This document shows, in pieces, positions 44,895-54,292 of a stretch of DNA of 64,000 nucleotides (position 1 is its first letter; the number at the start of each line of letters is the position of its first letter). The position numbers and the translations under genes were made by a program. The stretch comes from Paenochrobactrum gallinarii (GTDB lineage Bacteria; Pseudomonadota; Alphaproteobacteria; Rhizobiales; Rhizobiaceae). Below the pieces are notes generated by a model, which saw only the letters and a program-made list of their open reading frames with translations, had not been told where the DNA came from and did not search any database. Location: positions 248,001 to 312,000 of the forward strand of contig NZ_JACIIU010000001.1 of the NCBI RefSeq assembly GCF_014205685.1. Direction: 5' to 3'.

Positions 44895-46550
44895 ATGCGC
44901 CATTGGCTCTTAAGACTCTGGAACTCGTTTAATGCAATCGGGCTGCTAATCGGCACCCTGTTTTTTGCCGCTTCGCTAACCCCGAGCCTGTTGCCGCGCA
45001 CCTATGTCATGCAAGGTCTGCTGTCAGGTGTAACACTTGCTGCCGGTTATGGTCTGGGCGTATTTTTTACAGCCCTCTGGATCAAGCTGGAATTGCCACG
45101 CTTCCAACCGAAAGTCCGCCGTTTCTTGAAAATCACCGGCAGTTCTTTCTGTATACCCGTACTGATTATTTTTCTATGGCGCACCGCCGAATGGCAAAAT
45201 TCGATCCGTGCTTTAATGCAGCTAGAACCGGTGGAAACAGCACATCCGTTTTATGTCGCGATTATCGCCTCGATCAGCTTCACATTTTTAATCGGCATTG
45301 CACGTTTATTTAAATGGGTAATGCATATTTCCTCACGCAACGCACAGCGCTTTGCGCCAAAACCTATGGCTTATCTGCTTGGCGGTTTCATCGCTGTCAC
45401 CATCTTTTGGAGTGCGGGCGAAGGTATCTTATTCCGCGGCGCCCTGCATTTGGCCGACTCCTCCTTCCGCGCACTTGATGAGATGATGGAACCGGATACC
45501 GCCCAACCGCTTGATCCGCTTAAAACCGGCAGCAAAGCATCGCTTGTAGCTTGGCGCGATCTTGGCCGTGAGGGGCGCGAATATATCGCCAATGCGCCAA
45601 CGCAAGAAGATATCAGCGCTTTCCGCCATCAGCCGGCACTGGAGCCTATCCGCGTTTATGTTGGCCTGAATGCTGCTGACACGGTCGATGAACGCGCTAA
45701 ACTTGCCTTAAAAGAGCTCATTCGCGCAGGCGGCTTTGAACGCTCCTCACTGGTGGTTGTCACCCCGACCGGCACCGGCTGGGTGGATGCCGAAGCAATG
45801 GATCCGGCTGAATATTTGCTCAATGGTGATGTCGCCAGTGTTGCCGTCCAATATTCTTATCTGGCGAGCTGGCTGTCGCTGTTATTTGAGCCCGATTATG
45901 GCAGTAAAACCGCACGCGCTTTATTCCGTGAAGTTTATGGCCATTGGACAAAACTGCCTAAAGACAAACGCCCGAAACTCTATCTTTATGGTTTGAGCCT
46001 TGGCGCATTAAGCTCCGAACGTTCGGCAGAATTGTTTGAAGTGATTGGCGACCCTTATCAAGGCTCGCTATTGGCCGGTCCGCCATTTCCAAGCAGTGTC
46101 TGGCACGCGATGACAGAAGCCCGCAATCCCGACAGCCCGTCATGGCTGCCGGTTGTGGGGGATGGTTCCTATGTGCGCTTTACTGCGCAAAAAGATGCGC
46201 TTGACCACGCTGCGGCACCTTGGGGGCCAATCCGCACCGTTTACTTGCAATATGCCAGCGATCCGATTGTATTTTTTGAATATTCGTCGCTCTATAGCAA
46301 GCCGACATGGATGGACGATCCGCGCGGGCCGGATGTTTCGCCGGAATTTCGCTGGTATCCGGTTGTCACTTTCCTGCAACTGGCGCTTGACCTTGCTATG
46401 GCAACCACAACCCCCATGAGCTACGGTCATGTTTATGCCGGAGAACATTACATTGATGGTTGGCGGGAAGTGCTTGATCTGCAAGATTGGAACACGGACG
46501 ATTTAAAGCGTCTCAAAGAAAAATTCAGAGCCGATCGCGGCTCATTATAA
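44895..46550 (+). CDS. Membrane alpha/beta-hydrolase family protein (Abhydrolase_9 type)
   Basis: 551 residues. The N-terminal ~200 hold five membrane segments, starting with the family block FAASLTPSLLPRTYVMQGLL. The rest is a hydrolase-like domain: RVYVGLNAADTVDERAKLAL, VVTPTGTGWVDAEA, the nucleophile region LYLYGLSLGALSSERSAELF with Ser in GLSLG, and a C-terminal SYGHVYAGEHYIDGW with a candidate His. Function is unknown. AGGGG lies 7 bases upstream of the ATG. A methyltransferase gene follows 15 bases later on the same strand, so they form a unit. Confidence 0.88.
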   Translation: MRHWLLRLWNSFNAIGLLIGTLFFAASLTPSLLPRTYVMQGLLSGVTLAAGYGLGVFFTALWIKLELPRFQPKVRRFLKITGSSFCIPVLIIFLWRTAEWQNSIRALMQLEPVETAHPFYVAIIASISFTFLIGIARLFKWVMHISSRNAQRFAPKPMAYLLGGFIAVTIFWSAGEGILFRGALHLADSSFRALDEMMEPDTAQPLDPLKTGSKASLVAWRDLGREGREYIANAPTQEDISAFRHQPALEPIRVYVGLNAADTVDERAKLALKELIRAGGFERSSLVVVTPTGTGWVDAEAMDPAEYLLNGDVASVAVQYSYLASWLSLLFEPDYGSKTARALFREVYGHWTKLPKDKRPKLYLYGLSLGALSSERSAELFEVIGDPYQGSLLAGPPFPSSVWHAMTEARNPDSPSWLPVVGDGSYVRFTAQKDALDHAAAPWGPIRTVYLQYASDPIVFFEYSSLYSKPTWMDDPRGPDVSPEFRWYPVVTFLQLALDLAMATTTPMSYGHVYAGEHYIDGWREVLDLQDWNTDDLKRLKEKFRADRGSL

Positions 46551-46565
46551 TATCTGAGTGAAAAT

Positions 46566-47315
46566 ATGAATAATCTTTATGGCCGCCTCGCCTCATGGGT
46601 CTATGAAGTTGATAAGCCAATCGGCAAATCATTTGGTGATGTCGAATTTTACCGTGACTGCCTGAAAGATATTGATGGCCCGGTGCTGGAACCAGCCGCC
46701 GGCAACGGCCGCATTCTTATTCCACTGCTGGAAGCCGGTATTCAAGTTGATGGCTATGATCTGTCACAAGATATGCTTGATTTATGCGAACAAGCACTGG
46801 AAAAACGCAATCTCAAAGCGGATTTGAGCAAAGCCGCCTATGATAACTATCAGGCAAAGCGCCAATATTCTGCACTCATCATTCCGGCCGGTTCTTTTCA
46901 GTTAATGACAGACACAGCAGAGATTGAGCGCGCCGTGCAGAATTTTGCCTCATCCCTCAAACCTGGTGGCAAACTGATTGTCGATATTTATCCGCGTCTT
47001 GATGAGGAAGAAAAACCGCGTGTGCGCCACTGGCAGGTTGGTGACGATCTGTTGGTTCTAAGCGAAACGCCTTATTCAATTGATTATTTCGCACAGAAAA
47101 CTGTTTCACAATTGCGCTATGAACACTGGCACAAAGGCGAACTGCTCAAAACGGAACTGGAGCTTTTCAGCCTGCGCTGGTGGGGTGTTTATGAGTTTGA
47201 ACTGCTGCTCAGACAGGCAGGCTTTCAACATATCAAACGCTCAGCAGACTACCAATATGGCGTCGAGCCAACAGATGGCTCATCATGCGTGACATTTGAA
47301 GCGGTGATTGAATAG
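46566..47315 (+). CDS. SAM-dependent methyltransferase
   Basis: A class I methyltransferase of 249 residues with SAM motif I VLEPAAGNGRILIPLLEAG near residue 39, acidic motif II in VDGYDLSQDML, and post-motif blocks SALIIPAGSFQLMTD and LKPGGKLIVDIYP. The substrate is not predictable; it resembles general small-molecule methyltransferases. It follows the membrane hydrolase gene after 15 bases and is probably cotranscribed with it. Confidence 0.88.
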   Translation: MNNLYGRLASWVYEVDKPIGKSFGDVEFYRDCLKDIDGPVLEPAAGNGRILIPLLEAGIQVDGYDLSQDMLDLCEQALEKRNLKADLSKAAYDNYQAKRQYSALIIPAGSFQLMTDTAEIERAVQNFASSLKPGGKLIVDIYPRLDEEEKPRVRHWQVGDDLLVLSETPYSIDYFAQKTVSQLRYEHWHKGELLKTELELFSLRWWGVYEFELLLRQAGFQHIKRSADYQYGVEPTDGSSCVTFEAVIE

Positions 47316-47501
47316 TCACCAGATGCCGCGGTGCTTCCAGCACCAAAGCATATGTTCTTCACTTGGATTTTCACGGCGTTGCTTTCGTCGTTCAACTTCT
47401 TCTGCACTGGCTTTCAGGCGGGCAATTGCGCGCATCACAGCACTGTTCTGCAATGCCTGCAAGCCCAAAGCTTCATGAAAAAACGACGATAAAGGACGCA
47501 T
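47316..47501 (-). CDS. Small basic protein of unknown function
   Basis: A 61-residue protein: an N-terminal part MRPLSSFFHEALGLQALQN, a charged helix (LKASAEEVERRKQRRE) and a Trp-rich end HMLWCWKHRGIW. A strong ribosome site (GAGGGGA) stands about 6 bases before ATG 47501, which argues that the gene is real. No signal or membrane segment is seen. The gene ends one base after the convergent methyltransferase stop. I do not recognise the family. Confidence 0.55.
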   Translation of the reverse strand: MRPLSSFFHEALGLQALQNSAVMRAIARLKASAEEVERRKQRRENPSEEHMLWCWKHRGIW

Positions 47502-47601
47502 GAATCCCCTCAAAACTCATGAGTAATTAAGAGCGAACCTGCGGTTTTTGCCCGCTATTAGAAGCATCTGCCGCAGGTTAACAAGTTCTTAATCATCATA
47601 G

Positions 47602-47677
47602 TTTTCCGGCTTTTTGTCAATAACCCCACTAATTTTATCGATTTCATAACAGTGGTTTTACAAAAAAAGCCGGAAAA
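47602..47677. repeat. Long inverted repeat downstream of the TerC-type gene
   Basis: TTTTCCGGCTTTTT (47602-47615) pairs perfectly with 47664-47677, and an inner CCACT/AGTGG stem (47626-47630, 47651-47655) can continue it around a 20-base loop. No T run follows the full hairpin on either strand, though its arms contain T and A runs. It may be a terminator for the TerC gene or a control element for the small protein gene. Confidence 0.5.
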
Positions 47678-47690
47678 TCAAAGGCTTCAA

Positions 47691-49247
47691 TTATTCGTAT
47701 TCTGAAGCAACCGGTGTGATGCGCACCTTGCCGACATGGCGTCCGTCCATGCTGACAATTTCAAACAGTAAATTATCAGCTGTGATTTTCTCGCCACCTT
47801 GCGGCAGATGTCCCAGATGCCAGATCAGATAACCTGCCAATGTGGTGTAACGATCATCTTCATCCACCAGATCACGACCAACAACACCGCTTAAACGACG
47901 AATATCGCTGAAACCATCTGCCAGCCAGCCACTGCCATCTTCAAGACGGCTCATCGAGCTTGTTTCATCCTCATCAGGAAATTCACCCGCAATAGCTTCC
48001 AGAATATCGGCTGGTGTCGCCACACCTTCAAACGAACCATGCTCATCCACAATCAATGCCATCTGAACCGGTGATGCACGCAATTGCTCCATCACCCGCA
48101 AAACATTGGCATTTTCATGTACGACCAATGGCTGTTTGATGTGTTTTTCCCAATTGATTATTCCGTTTTCACTCAAATCAATCAACAGATCTTTGACCAG
48201 TGCCACCCCCTGAAATTCATCAATGAAACCATGGGCTACAACCACGCGTGAATGATTAAGATTCTTGATCTGCATAAGGATTTTTGCCTCGTCCTGATCC
48301 AGATCAAGCCATTCAATTTCATTGCGCGGTGACATGATTGAGCGCACAGGACGCTCACCCAAATCCAACACCCCGCGGATCATTTCCTTTTCTTCCGGAC
48401 GGAAAACATCACTTGCCGCCGTATGTTGGGCAATCACATCCACGGTTTCGGACAAGGCATCATCGCCACGGCCACCACCCAGCAAACGCAACACCGCTCC
48501 GGCAGTACGCTCACGCAAGTCATTGGTCGTAACCAGTTTTTCACGGTTGTGACGTGCCATCTGGTTAGCAGCTTCGATCAGTACCGAGAAGCCGATAGCT
48601 GCATAGAGATAGCCTTTCGGAATATGATAGCCAAAGCCTTCGATTACTAAGCTAAAACCAATCATCAGCAAGAAACCGAGACAGAGGATAACCACTGTCG
48701 GATGGCGATTGACAAAATCCATCAGCGGGCGCGATGCAACCATCATCACCCCCATCGCGATAATAACGGCAATGATCATCACCGAGAGATGCTCGACCAT
48801 ACCAACTGCGGTAATCACACTATCGAGCGAGAAAACGGCATCCAGCACAACAATCTGCGCAATGACCTGCCAAAACACGGCATGACCAATGCGGCCGCTC
48901 TCATGTTTGTTTCCGCCTTCAAGCCGCTCATGCAGCTCCATCGTGCCCTTGGCCAGCAAGAAAGCACCACCCAGCGCCATGATCAGATCACGGCCGGAGA
49001 AGGAGAAACCAATCGCGCTGAACAGAGGCTGTTTCAGCGTCACAATCCAGGAAATTGAAGCAAGCAGCACTAGACGCATTAGCAATGCAAGCGACAAGCC
49101 CAGCAAGCGGGCACGATTGCGCTGATGCGGCGGTAATTTATCAGCCAGAATGGCGATAAACACCAGATTATCAATACCAAGTACAATTTCCAGCAAAATA
49201 AGGGTCGTAAGCCCCAGCCATGCGTTTGGGTCTGCAATCCATTCCAT
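47691..49247 (-). CDS. TerC-family membrane protein with CBS pair and CorC/HlyC domain
   Basis: 518 residues in three parts: a TerC/YoaE-like membrane region with seven helices ([20 protein letters not shown] near the start and [20 protein letters not shown], both with the acidic residues typical of TerC), a CBS pair near residues 300-420 ([16 protein letters not shown]), and a CorC_HlyC domain at the end ([20 protein letters not shown]). TerC proteins are linked to metal efflux, chiefly manganese, and metal loading of exported proteins. The gene is complete; a small ORF may be coupled to it upstream. Confidence 0.92.
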   Translation of the reverse strand: MEWIADPNAWLGLTTLILLEIVLGIDNLVFIAILADKLPPHQRNRARLLGLSLALLMRLVLLASISWIVTLKQPLFSAIGFSFSGRDLIMALGGAFLLAKGTMELHERLEGGNKHESGRIGHAVFWQVIAQIVVLDAVFSLDSVITAVGMVEHLSVMIIAVIIAMGVMMVASRPLMDFVNRHPTVVILCLGFLLMIGFSLVIEGFGYHIPKGYLYAAIGFSVLIEAANQMARHNREKLVTTNDLRERTAGAVLRLLGGGRGDDALSETVDVIAQHTAASDVFRPEEKEMIRGVLDLGERPVRSIMSPRNEIEWLDLDQDEAKILMQIKNLNHSRVVVAHGFIDEFQGVALVKDLLIDLSENGIINWEKHIKQPLVVHENANVLRVMEQLRASPVQMALIVDEHGSFEGVATPADILEAIAGEFPDEDETSSMSRLEDGSGWLADGFSDIRRLSGVVGRDLVDEDDRYTTLAGYLIWHLGHLPQGGEKITADNLLFEIVSMDGRHVGKVRITPVASEYE

Positions 49248-49252
49248 GGCTG

Positions 49253-49510
49253 TTAAATCCTGCCGTAGCGGTTACGAGGGGAAGAGTACCGGATGCTTTG
49301 CGCCGGCACGTGAGACAATTGACTTGAATAATACGCAGCATTATCCGCGCATTGCTGCGGTGAAAACCACGCACGCAAAACAGCCGGCAACCATAATAAT
49401 GCCTGCCCGCTTCCAAGGAAACTCAATTTTAAAGGAGAAATGCGCAGGTTAACATCAAATGCAACCTGCCTACTTCGCGGTAAAGATTCGTCAGAACTAT
49501 CGTCTGGCAT
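49253..49510 (-). CDS. Possible small ORF before the TerC-type gene
   Basis: An open frame of about 85 codons ([20 protein letters not shown]...) ends 5 bases before the TerC-type start. It has a central [20 protein letters not shown] that could be part of a membrane-associated helix, and a Ser/Tyr/Arg-rich tail. An AAGG lies 13 bases upstream of the ATG, rather far. No family is recognised. Close spacing to the next gene supports it, its composition does not. It could instead be only the TerC leader region. Confidence 0.3.
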   Translation of the reverse strand: MPDDSSDESLPRSRQVAFDVNLRISPLKLSFLGSGQALLWLPAVLRAWFSPQQCADNAAYYSSQLSHVPAQSIRYSSPRNRYGRI

Positions 49511-49703
49511 AAAGCGTAACACACCTTAAAATTTCAGGAAAAACAGCAAATTTAAGTACTTATCTTCCTTAAAAGAAGCAGAAAACGGTTATCACCGCTG
49601 TTGCTGCAACTGATTTTCCATAGGCTCCGGCACTATTGCCGGAGTTCGTATTATGAATAGTCGGCCTGTCACAATCAAGACCTGACCATGAAAATGACTT
49701 CAC

Positions 49704-50381
49704 TTATTCAGAGCCGGTCTTTTCAGGCGTAGATTTGCGCAAACCACGTTTGCGCTCACTACGTGGCTGGTTCTTGAAATTTTTGACTGCAAAAACAGAA
49801 AAAACTGTGGTGACAACTGTAATAATAACGGTCAGCCAGATCATTGAGCTGCCATTCATATGCGACAAGACTCCGGCGCTGCGTGCAGCCAGCCAGCCCG
49901 GCAAGAACATTGCCGGCGCCCATACTACAGCCGATAAAATATTGGCTGCCTGAAAGCGCTTCTGATCCATTGACATAATGCCTGCAACAAGCGGCACAGT
50001 GCAGCGCACCGGACCAAAGAAGCGACCTAAAAACACTGCCCAGAAACCATAACGGCGGAAGAGCAAACGCGCGCGGGCTACACCGCTACGATGCTTATTC
50101 AACGGCCATTTATGAATGATGCTGCGGCCGACCCACCAGCCGAGAAAATACGAAATAATATCGCCTAAAACCGCGCCGACAATTGCACCGATGATAACAG
50201 GAATAGGATCGATCACGCCTGTGCCGATCAGGCCACCTATTAACAGCATGATTGCTGTTGCGGGGAAAAACATACCAATAATGGCCAGTGATTCACCAAA
50301 CGAGATAATCCCGACGATAGGCCCCGCCCATTCTTTGTGCGCAGAGATAAAATTTCCCAGATCGCCAATAATGCTTTCCAT
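49704..50381 (-). CDS. DedA family membrane protein
   Basis: About 225 residues with DedA (SNARE-associated/VTT) features: ISFGESLAIIGMFFPATAIM, the GDIISYFLGWWVGR block, RRYGFWAVFLGRFFGPVRCT with the conserved FxRFxPxxR-like motif, and AANILSAVVWAPAMFLPGW. The C-terminal tail is basic. DedA proteins are thought to move lipids such as undecaprenyl phosphate and affect membrane homeostasis. ATG 50381 is preferred to 50435 because GAGGG lies 6 bases upstream. Confidence 0.92.
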   Translation of the reverse strand: MESIIGDLGNFISAHKEWAGPIVGIISFGESLAIIGMFFPATAIMLLIGGLIGTGVIDPIPVIIGAIVGAVLGDIISYFLGWWVGRSIIHKWPLNKHRSGVARARLLFRRYGFWAVFLGRFFGPVRCTVPLVAGIMSMDQKRFQAANILSAVVWAPAMFLPGWLAARSAGVLSHMNGSSMIWLTVIITVVTTVFSVFAVKNFKNQPRSERKRGLRKSTPEKTGSE

Positions 50382-50815
50382 ACAGCCCTCAATGCATACA
50401 GCCCAAACGCGTGCTTTGAGTGCACTATCAGACAAATATCACGTTTACCTGACACAAACACAAAAATCACCCGATGCTCGGGCTGAGAATCATTCAACAT
50501 TCGCTATATAAGCACCAAAGTTTAAAAACCTGAGCGATTTATATCGCAAATCACGCCTGTTTTTTCTGCAGACGGTTTTATATGGCATTCTGCATAAACC
50601 CTTACAAGCAGCTTAGAAAATAAACTTTAAATAGTTTAAGACTCACAAGCGCTGCATGACTGTTATAAGCTGGCTTTAAAATATTTTTCAGCAGTTACGA
50701 TATCTATTTTATTAAAAATGTCATCCCAACAGGCAGTTTTGAGACAGATGCACGCTTAGTTTTCAAAAAAATATCAATCATCTGTCAAAAAATGCAAAAA
50801 AATGAAAGCTGAGGG
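50382..50815. other. Intergenic region between the DedA gene and tRNA-Lys
   Basis: Over 430 AT-rich bases with no gene or structured RNA recognised on either strand. It holds the promoter of the DedA gene, which I could not place. Confidence 0.35.
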
Positions 50816-50844
50816 TAGACAGGCTAAAAACATGTGTTTATAGA
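50816..50844 (+). promoter_or_regulatory. Promoter of tRNA-Lys
   Basis: TAGACA (50816-50821) and TATAGA (50839-50844) are 17 bases apart, a good sigma-70 fit, about 35 bases before the tRNA. Confidence 0.5.
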
Positions 50845-50879
50845 ACCGATCACTTCTTGAGGCTGCGGCCTTGATGAGT

Positions 50880-50955
<76 letters not shown>

Positions 50956-51094
50956 AGCTTATCTAAGACATTGACAATCAACCGGCTCTGCCGGAAACTA
51001 TTACTTACACATCGGATTGTAATCCTTTGTCTTTATATTCCCCCTGTCTTTCGCAATCGCCCTATATGTAACCGCATATTTTACATGGTGTATT

Positions 51095-51652
51095 ATGCTG
51101 CCTTTAAAGTCTTTAGGGGAGCGAATTGTCATTATCGGCCCCTCCAACGCTGGTAAATCAACTTTAGCTGTCAGCATCGCACAGAAAGTTAATGCGCCTG
51201 CAATCCATCTTGACCAATATCATCACCTGCCCAACACAAATTGGCAAAAGCGCCCCGATGAAGAGTTCAGAGCCCTGCATGATCAAGCTATTTTAGCAGA
51301 TAAATGGGTGATGGAAGGCAATTACAGCCAGTTGATGCCACAACGTATGGAGCGGGCAACTGGCGCCATACTGCTAACATCAAACCGCTGGTTGCGGCTT
51401 TACCGTTATTTCAAGCGCACACTCATTAATAATGCTGATCGTGCAGGACACTTGCAAGGCGCGCATGATAGCGTCAAACGGAGCATGATCGATTGGATCA
51501 TATTCAAAACCAAAGACAGCGACAAAAAATACGCCAAACTATTGCAGGCATCCAGACTTCCTCTCGTGGAAATACACTCAGCCAAAGAGCTTAACGCACT
51601 TTACCAAACGTGGAATTTAAGCCGCGGGCATTGCATAACCCAACAAAAATAG
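51095..51652 (+). CDS. P-loop NTPase, topology-modulation/FlaR-like
   Basis: A small kinase-like P-loop protein of 185 residues: Walker A VIIGPSNAGKSTLAVSIA near residue 13, then HLDQYHHLPNTNWQKRPDEE, WVMEGNYSQLMPQRMERA and LLTSNRWLRLYRYFKRT. This is the pattern of proteins labelled DNA topology modulation or adenylate-kinase-like; their substrate is unproven. The C-terminal third is less conserved. It precedes another P-loop gene by seven bases on the same strand. Confidence 0.82.
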   Translation: MLPLKSLGERIVIIGPSNAGKSTLAVSIAQKVNAPAIHLDQYHHLPNTNWQKRPDEEFRALHDQAILADKWVMEGNYSQLMPQRMERATGAILLTSNRWLRLYRYFKRTLINNADRAGHLQGAHDSVKRSMIDWIIFKTKDSDKKYAKLLQASRLPLVEIHSAKELNALYQTWNLSRGHCITQQK

Positions 51653-51659
51653 ATTTTTC

Positions 51660-52223
51660 ATGAACCACATCTCAGATCAATTCATCATTCTGACCGGTGG
51701 CCCCGGAGCCGGAAAAACCAGTCTTTTAGAGAACCTCAAGAAAGAAGGGTTTCAATGTTCCGATGAGGCCGGCAGAGGAATTATCCAATCTCAAAACCTG
51801 ATCAATGGCCCATTTCATCCATGGCTCGATCCGAGCGGCTTTGCCTAGCAAATGCTAGGTTGGGAAATGCGATCATGGCATATGGCAGAAAAAGACGAGC
51901 TGCCCGTTTTCTTTGATCGGGGCGTTCCCGATATTATCGGTTACCTGCACTTATCTGGACTGACGATCCCTCAGCATATTTTGAGAGCCGCAGAGCACTA
52001 CAGATATAATCGTAAGGTTTTCATTCTTCCGCCGTGGCAAGAAATTTATGTTCAGGATGCCGAACGTAAGCAAAATTTTGATGTGGCGGTCAGCACCTAT
52101 CAAGCCATGGTTAGAACCTATACTGATCTTAGCTATGAATTGATCGAGGTTCCCACCGGCACTATTGAATCACGCACACGCTTTATTCTTAACCAGACAG
52201 CTGCAATTTTTGGCGCATTTTAA
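51660..52223 (+). pseudogene. AAA_28-type P-loop NTPase broken by an in-frame amber codon
   Basis: The frame starting at 51660 has Walker A LTGGPGAGKTSLLENL near residue 12 and runs to a TAG at 51846-51848 after WLDPSGFA. The same frame then continues without change: QMLGWEMRSWHMAEKDE, VFFDRGVPDIIGYLHLSG, YRYNRKVFILPPWQEIYVQD, to a stop at 52221. Homologues read through this place in one chain, so a single base change to TAG (for instance from GAG) is the simplest reading. The intact gene would have about 187 residues. A sequencing error or amber suppression are the other options. The ATG at 51852 could give a product lacking the P-loop. Confidence 0.85.
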
Positions 52224-52432
52224 GTTTGTTTACCTGCCATATAGCCAACCCAGATCAGTAATAGTCCGATGGCAGTGGGAATATAAAATACAATCACCGC
52301 CCAGTCAGAAGTGAATTCCAGACATTCAAAAATGCCTGCATTGCACCAAAAATTGCTCAAATAATAAAAGTAAAAAATGCTGCACGCACAGATGATCAAG
52401 CCAAGTGCAATTAAAATAATTCGGATCATCAA
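52220..52432 (-). CDS. Small membrane protein of unknown function
   Basis: About 70 residues with two membrane segments: IRIILIALGLIICACSIFYF and VIVFYIPTAIGLLLIWVGYM, separated by a short loop with two cysteines (WCNAGIFECLEF). GGAG stands 5 bases before the first of two adjacent ATGs. Its stop overlaps that of the broken P-loop gene by four bases. No family was recognised. Confidence 0.6.
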   Translation of the reverse strand: MMIRIILIALGLIICACSIFYFYYLSNFWCNAGIFECLEFTSDWAVIVFYIPTAIGLLLIWVGYMAGKQT

Positions 52433-52590
52433 AACTCCAGCACAGCAATGACTATTTCGCGATGTAAGCGCAATAATAGCTTGAAATTACACGCAGCCCT
52501 AGCAAGATTATAAAAAAGGCGGAACCAAGCCGGTTTTCAATCATTACAATAACAGACATGAATCATTTCAATAACCGGAAGGAGATCCCA

Positions 52591-52890
52591 ATGATAACCG
52601 GCCCGCTTTGCCGTGCAGCACGCGCCTTAACAGAAATCTCGCGCGACAGATTAGCATCTGTTTCCGGTGTGGATACCAAAATCATCGAGCATTTTGAACG
52701 CCAATTGGACACCCCCGATGATGCCACGATTGAAAAGCTGCAAGAAACACTGGAAAATTTAGGTGCAGTCTTCATCCCTGAAGACACACGCGGCGTCGGT
52801 GTACGCCTGAAATTCACCGCCTCTGAAACAAAGCGCCTGTCAACGCTTGAAAGCGAAGGCGGCATCGTCCGCCCAGATGATGTCCCTTGA
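52591..52890 (+). CDS. XRE-type helix-turn-helix regulator
   Basis: A DNA-binding protein of about 99 residues. The HTH lies near residues 12-60: ARALTEISRDRLASVSGVDT, then IIEHFERQLDTPDDATIEKL, as in Cro/CI-like repressors common in rhizobia. The following part, LGAVFIPEDTRGVGVRLKF, is the usual extension of this subgroup. ATG 52591 is chosen because AAGGAG stands 7 bases upstream. No target can be named; a terminator follows. Confidence 0.88.
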   Translation: MITGPLCRAARALTEISRDRLASVSGVDTKIIEHFERQLDTPDDATIEKLQETLENLGAVFIPEDTRGVGVRLKFTASETKRLSTLESEGGIVRPDDVP

Positions 52891-52902
52891 TCGGCCACCT
52901 CC

Positions 52903-52926
52903 AAAGCGCCCCTTTCGGGGCGCTTT
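52903..52926. terminator. Terminator after the XRE regulator gene
   Basis: AAAGCGCCCC and GGGGCGCTTT form a perfect 10-bp stem around TTTC. Short A and T runs on both sides suggest it may also serve the convergent deaminase gene. Confidence 0.7.
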
Positions 52927-52943
52927 AAAATTAAATCAACACC

Positions 52944-53423
52944 TCATTTTGCGCTATGAAAGCGAATATGCAATTCGCGCACCTGACTGGCAAAAGGCTC
53001 AACCGGCCCTTCAACTACAGTATCGCTGATTACATCAGTTATACGTAATGGCTTCACTTTTCCTGCCTTCACGCCAAGTTCGGACAGCCAGACGACCAAT
53101 TGCTCAGTGGAACTGGCATAAACAATCCGGCCAAGCTGTGCCCAGCCATGCGCCGCGGCACACATCGGGCAATGTTCGCCTGATGTATAAACTGTTGCAC
53201 CCTGACGTTCTGCCAAAGTCATGTTTTGCCCTGCCCAGCGCGCAATCGCAAATTCAGGATGCTGAGTGTGATCTCCGGCTGCCACATGATTGTGATCTTC
53301 AAACAGAATTTTACCTTCCGATGAAACCAGCACAGAGCCAAATGGCTCGTCGCCCGCATCAACCGCAGCCTTTGCCAGCTCCACACAGCGCTGAAGAAAT
53401 TGATGATCTTTTTCCGTAATCAT
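52944..53423 (-). CDS. Cytidine/deoxycytidylate deaminase-family nucleoside deaminase
   Basis: About 159 residues. The zinc site shows His-Pro-Glu in THPEFAIARWAG (His ligand and catalytic Glu) and Cys-x-x-Cys in TSGEHCPMCAAAHGWA. The start DHQFLQRCVELAKAAVDAGDEPFGSVLVS is typical of the guanine deaminase / tRNA adenosine deaminase branch; only its conserved DEPFGSVLVS part is quoted as diagnostic. The exact base is unknown. ATG 53423 has AAGGGAA 6 bases upstream; the longer frame to 53468 has none. Confidence 0.88.
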   Translation of the reverse strand: MITEKDHQFLQRCVELAKAAVDAGDEPFGSVLVSSEGKILFEDHNHVAAGDHTQHPEFAIARWAGQNMTLAERQGATVYTSGEHCPMCAAAHGWAQLGRIVYASSTEQLVVWLSELGVKAGKVKPLRITDVISDTVVEGPVEPFASQVRELHIRFHSAK

Positions 53424-53643
53424 GTCAGTTCCCTTTCCCATCCATGTGCAGGCACAGTTTTTCATCAAAAAAACGCGGCATGCATAATTCTGCCGCAGTC
53501 ATCTATTTCATTAAATGAAACAAAATCAATTTTTTAGCTTGAAGTATATAATTGCTCATTGAATAAATTATATTCAATAGATTTATCATTAATAAAAGTG
53601 ATAAATTGAAGCGTGCATCAACTGAACGGAAAGGAATTTAATA

Positions 53644-54180
53644 ATGGCCATTACCCGTAAAGATGAAGATCGTGCCCTGAATAAAGATGAGCTTGAGCTT
53701 GTTACAAAATCTCGTCATCCGGAGCTTCAAGACCTTTCTGATGCCGAGCTTAAATCTTTGATTAAACTGATGCGTGAGCGCCGGGAAAAAGCAAAAGGAG
53801 CAGCCAACCAGCGCCGTCGTGAAATGAAAGGGCGCAGCAGCCCGCGGGGGGCAACGGCCTCGACAGCAGATGACGGTTCACGTTTGAAAGTTCGCGTTCT
53901 CGCCATGGCCATGAGCCGCCTGAATGCAGAAAACCAACGCCGACAGCAAATGGCCGCTCATCTTGAGCTTGTTGCCAATGCCGAACATGCATTAGAGCTC
54001 AAAAAAGCAGCCGCAGACAGCAAAGTGCCTTTCAACACCCGCCATGCTCATAAGGGCGTAAAAAACACGGCTTCCATCCGTGCGCAAAACCTCATCAACC
54101 CGATGGAGCGTGGCCGCCAGAAAAAAGCTGCCAGTGTTGCGCAGGCCAAAAAAGATACGCGTCAACAAAACGCGTCCTGA
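53644..54180 (+). CDS. Conserved basic protein, function unknown
   Basis: A hydrophilic, strongly basic protein of 178 residues, rich in Ala, Lys, Arg and Gln, with no signal or membrane segment. A helix-forming N-terminal part has LSDAELKSLIKLMRERREKA, and later stretches (SRLNAENQRRQQMAAHLELV) look like coiled coil. Members of this sort occur in many rhizobia under hypothetical names; nucleic-acid binding is plausible from composition only. AAAGGAA stands before the ATG. A strong terminator follows. Confidence 0.75.
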   Translation: MAITRKDEDRALNKDELELVTKSRHPELQDLSDAELKSLIKLMRERREKAKGAANQRRREMKGRSSPRGATASTADDGSRLKVRVLAMAMSRLNAENQRRQQMAAHLELVANAEHALELKKAAADSKVPFNTRHAHKGVKNTASIRAQNLINPMERGRQKKAASVAQAKKDTRQQNAS

Positions 54181-54187
54181 TAATTTT

Positions 54188-54217
54188 AAAAGCGAGGCCA
54201 GCGGCTTCGCTTTTTTT
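54188..54217 (+). terminator. Terminator after the basic protein gene
   Basis: AAAGCGAGGCC and GGCTTCGCTTT pair with one G-U, with a short loop, followed by seven T. Confidence 0.8.
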
Positions 54218-54278
54218 CTTGGCCAACGAATGAAGTCCCGCAGACTTTACATGGCCGGTTAAAATATATTAGTGGCCA

Positions 54279-54292
54279 TTGATTATGATCAT
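54279..54292 (+). promoter_or_regulatory. FNR/FixK-like box before uspA
   Basis: TTGAT-TATG-ATCAT matches the FNR/FixK consensus TTGAT-N4-ATCAA at nine of ten positions. Its centre is 60 bases upstream of the uspA ATG, which fits a site near -41 of a start about 20 bases before the ATG. Control by oxygen is inferred. Confidence 0.5.

Noticed and set aside
49248-49560. A yybP-ykoY manganese riboswitch before the TerC-type gene
   Set aside because: This riboswitch is common before TerC genes, so it was looked for, but the conserved core sequences were not found on the minus strand.
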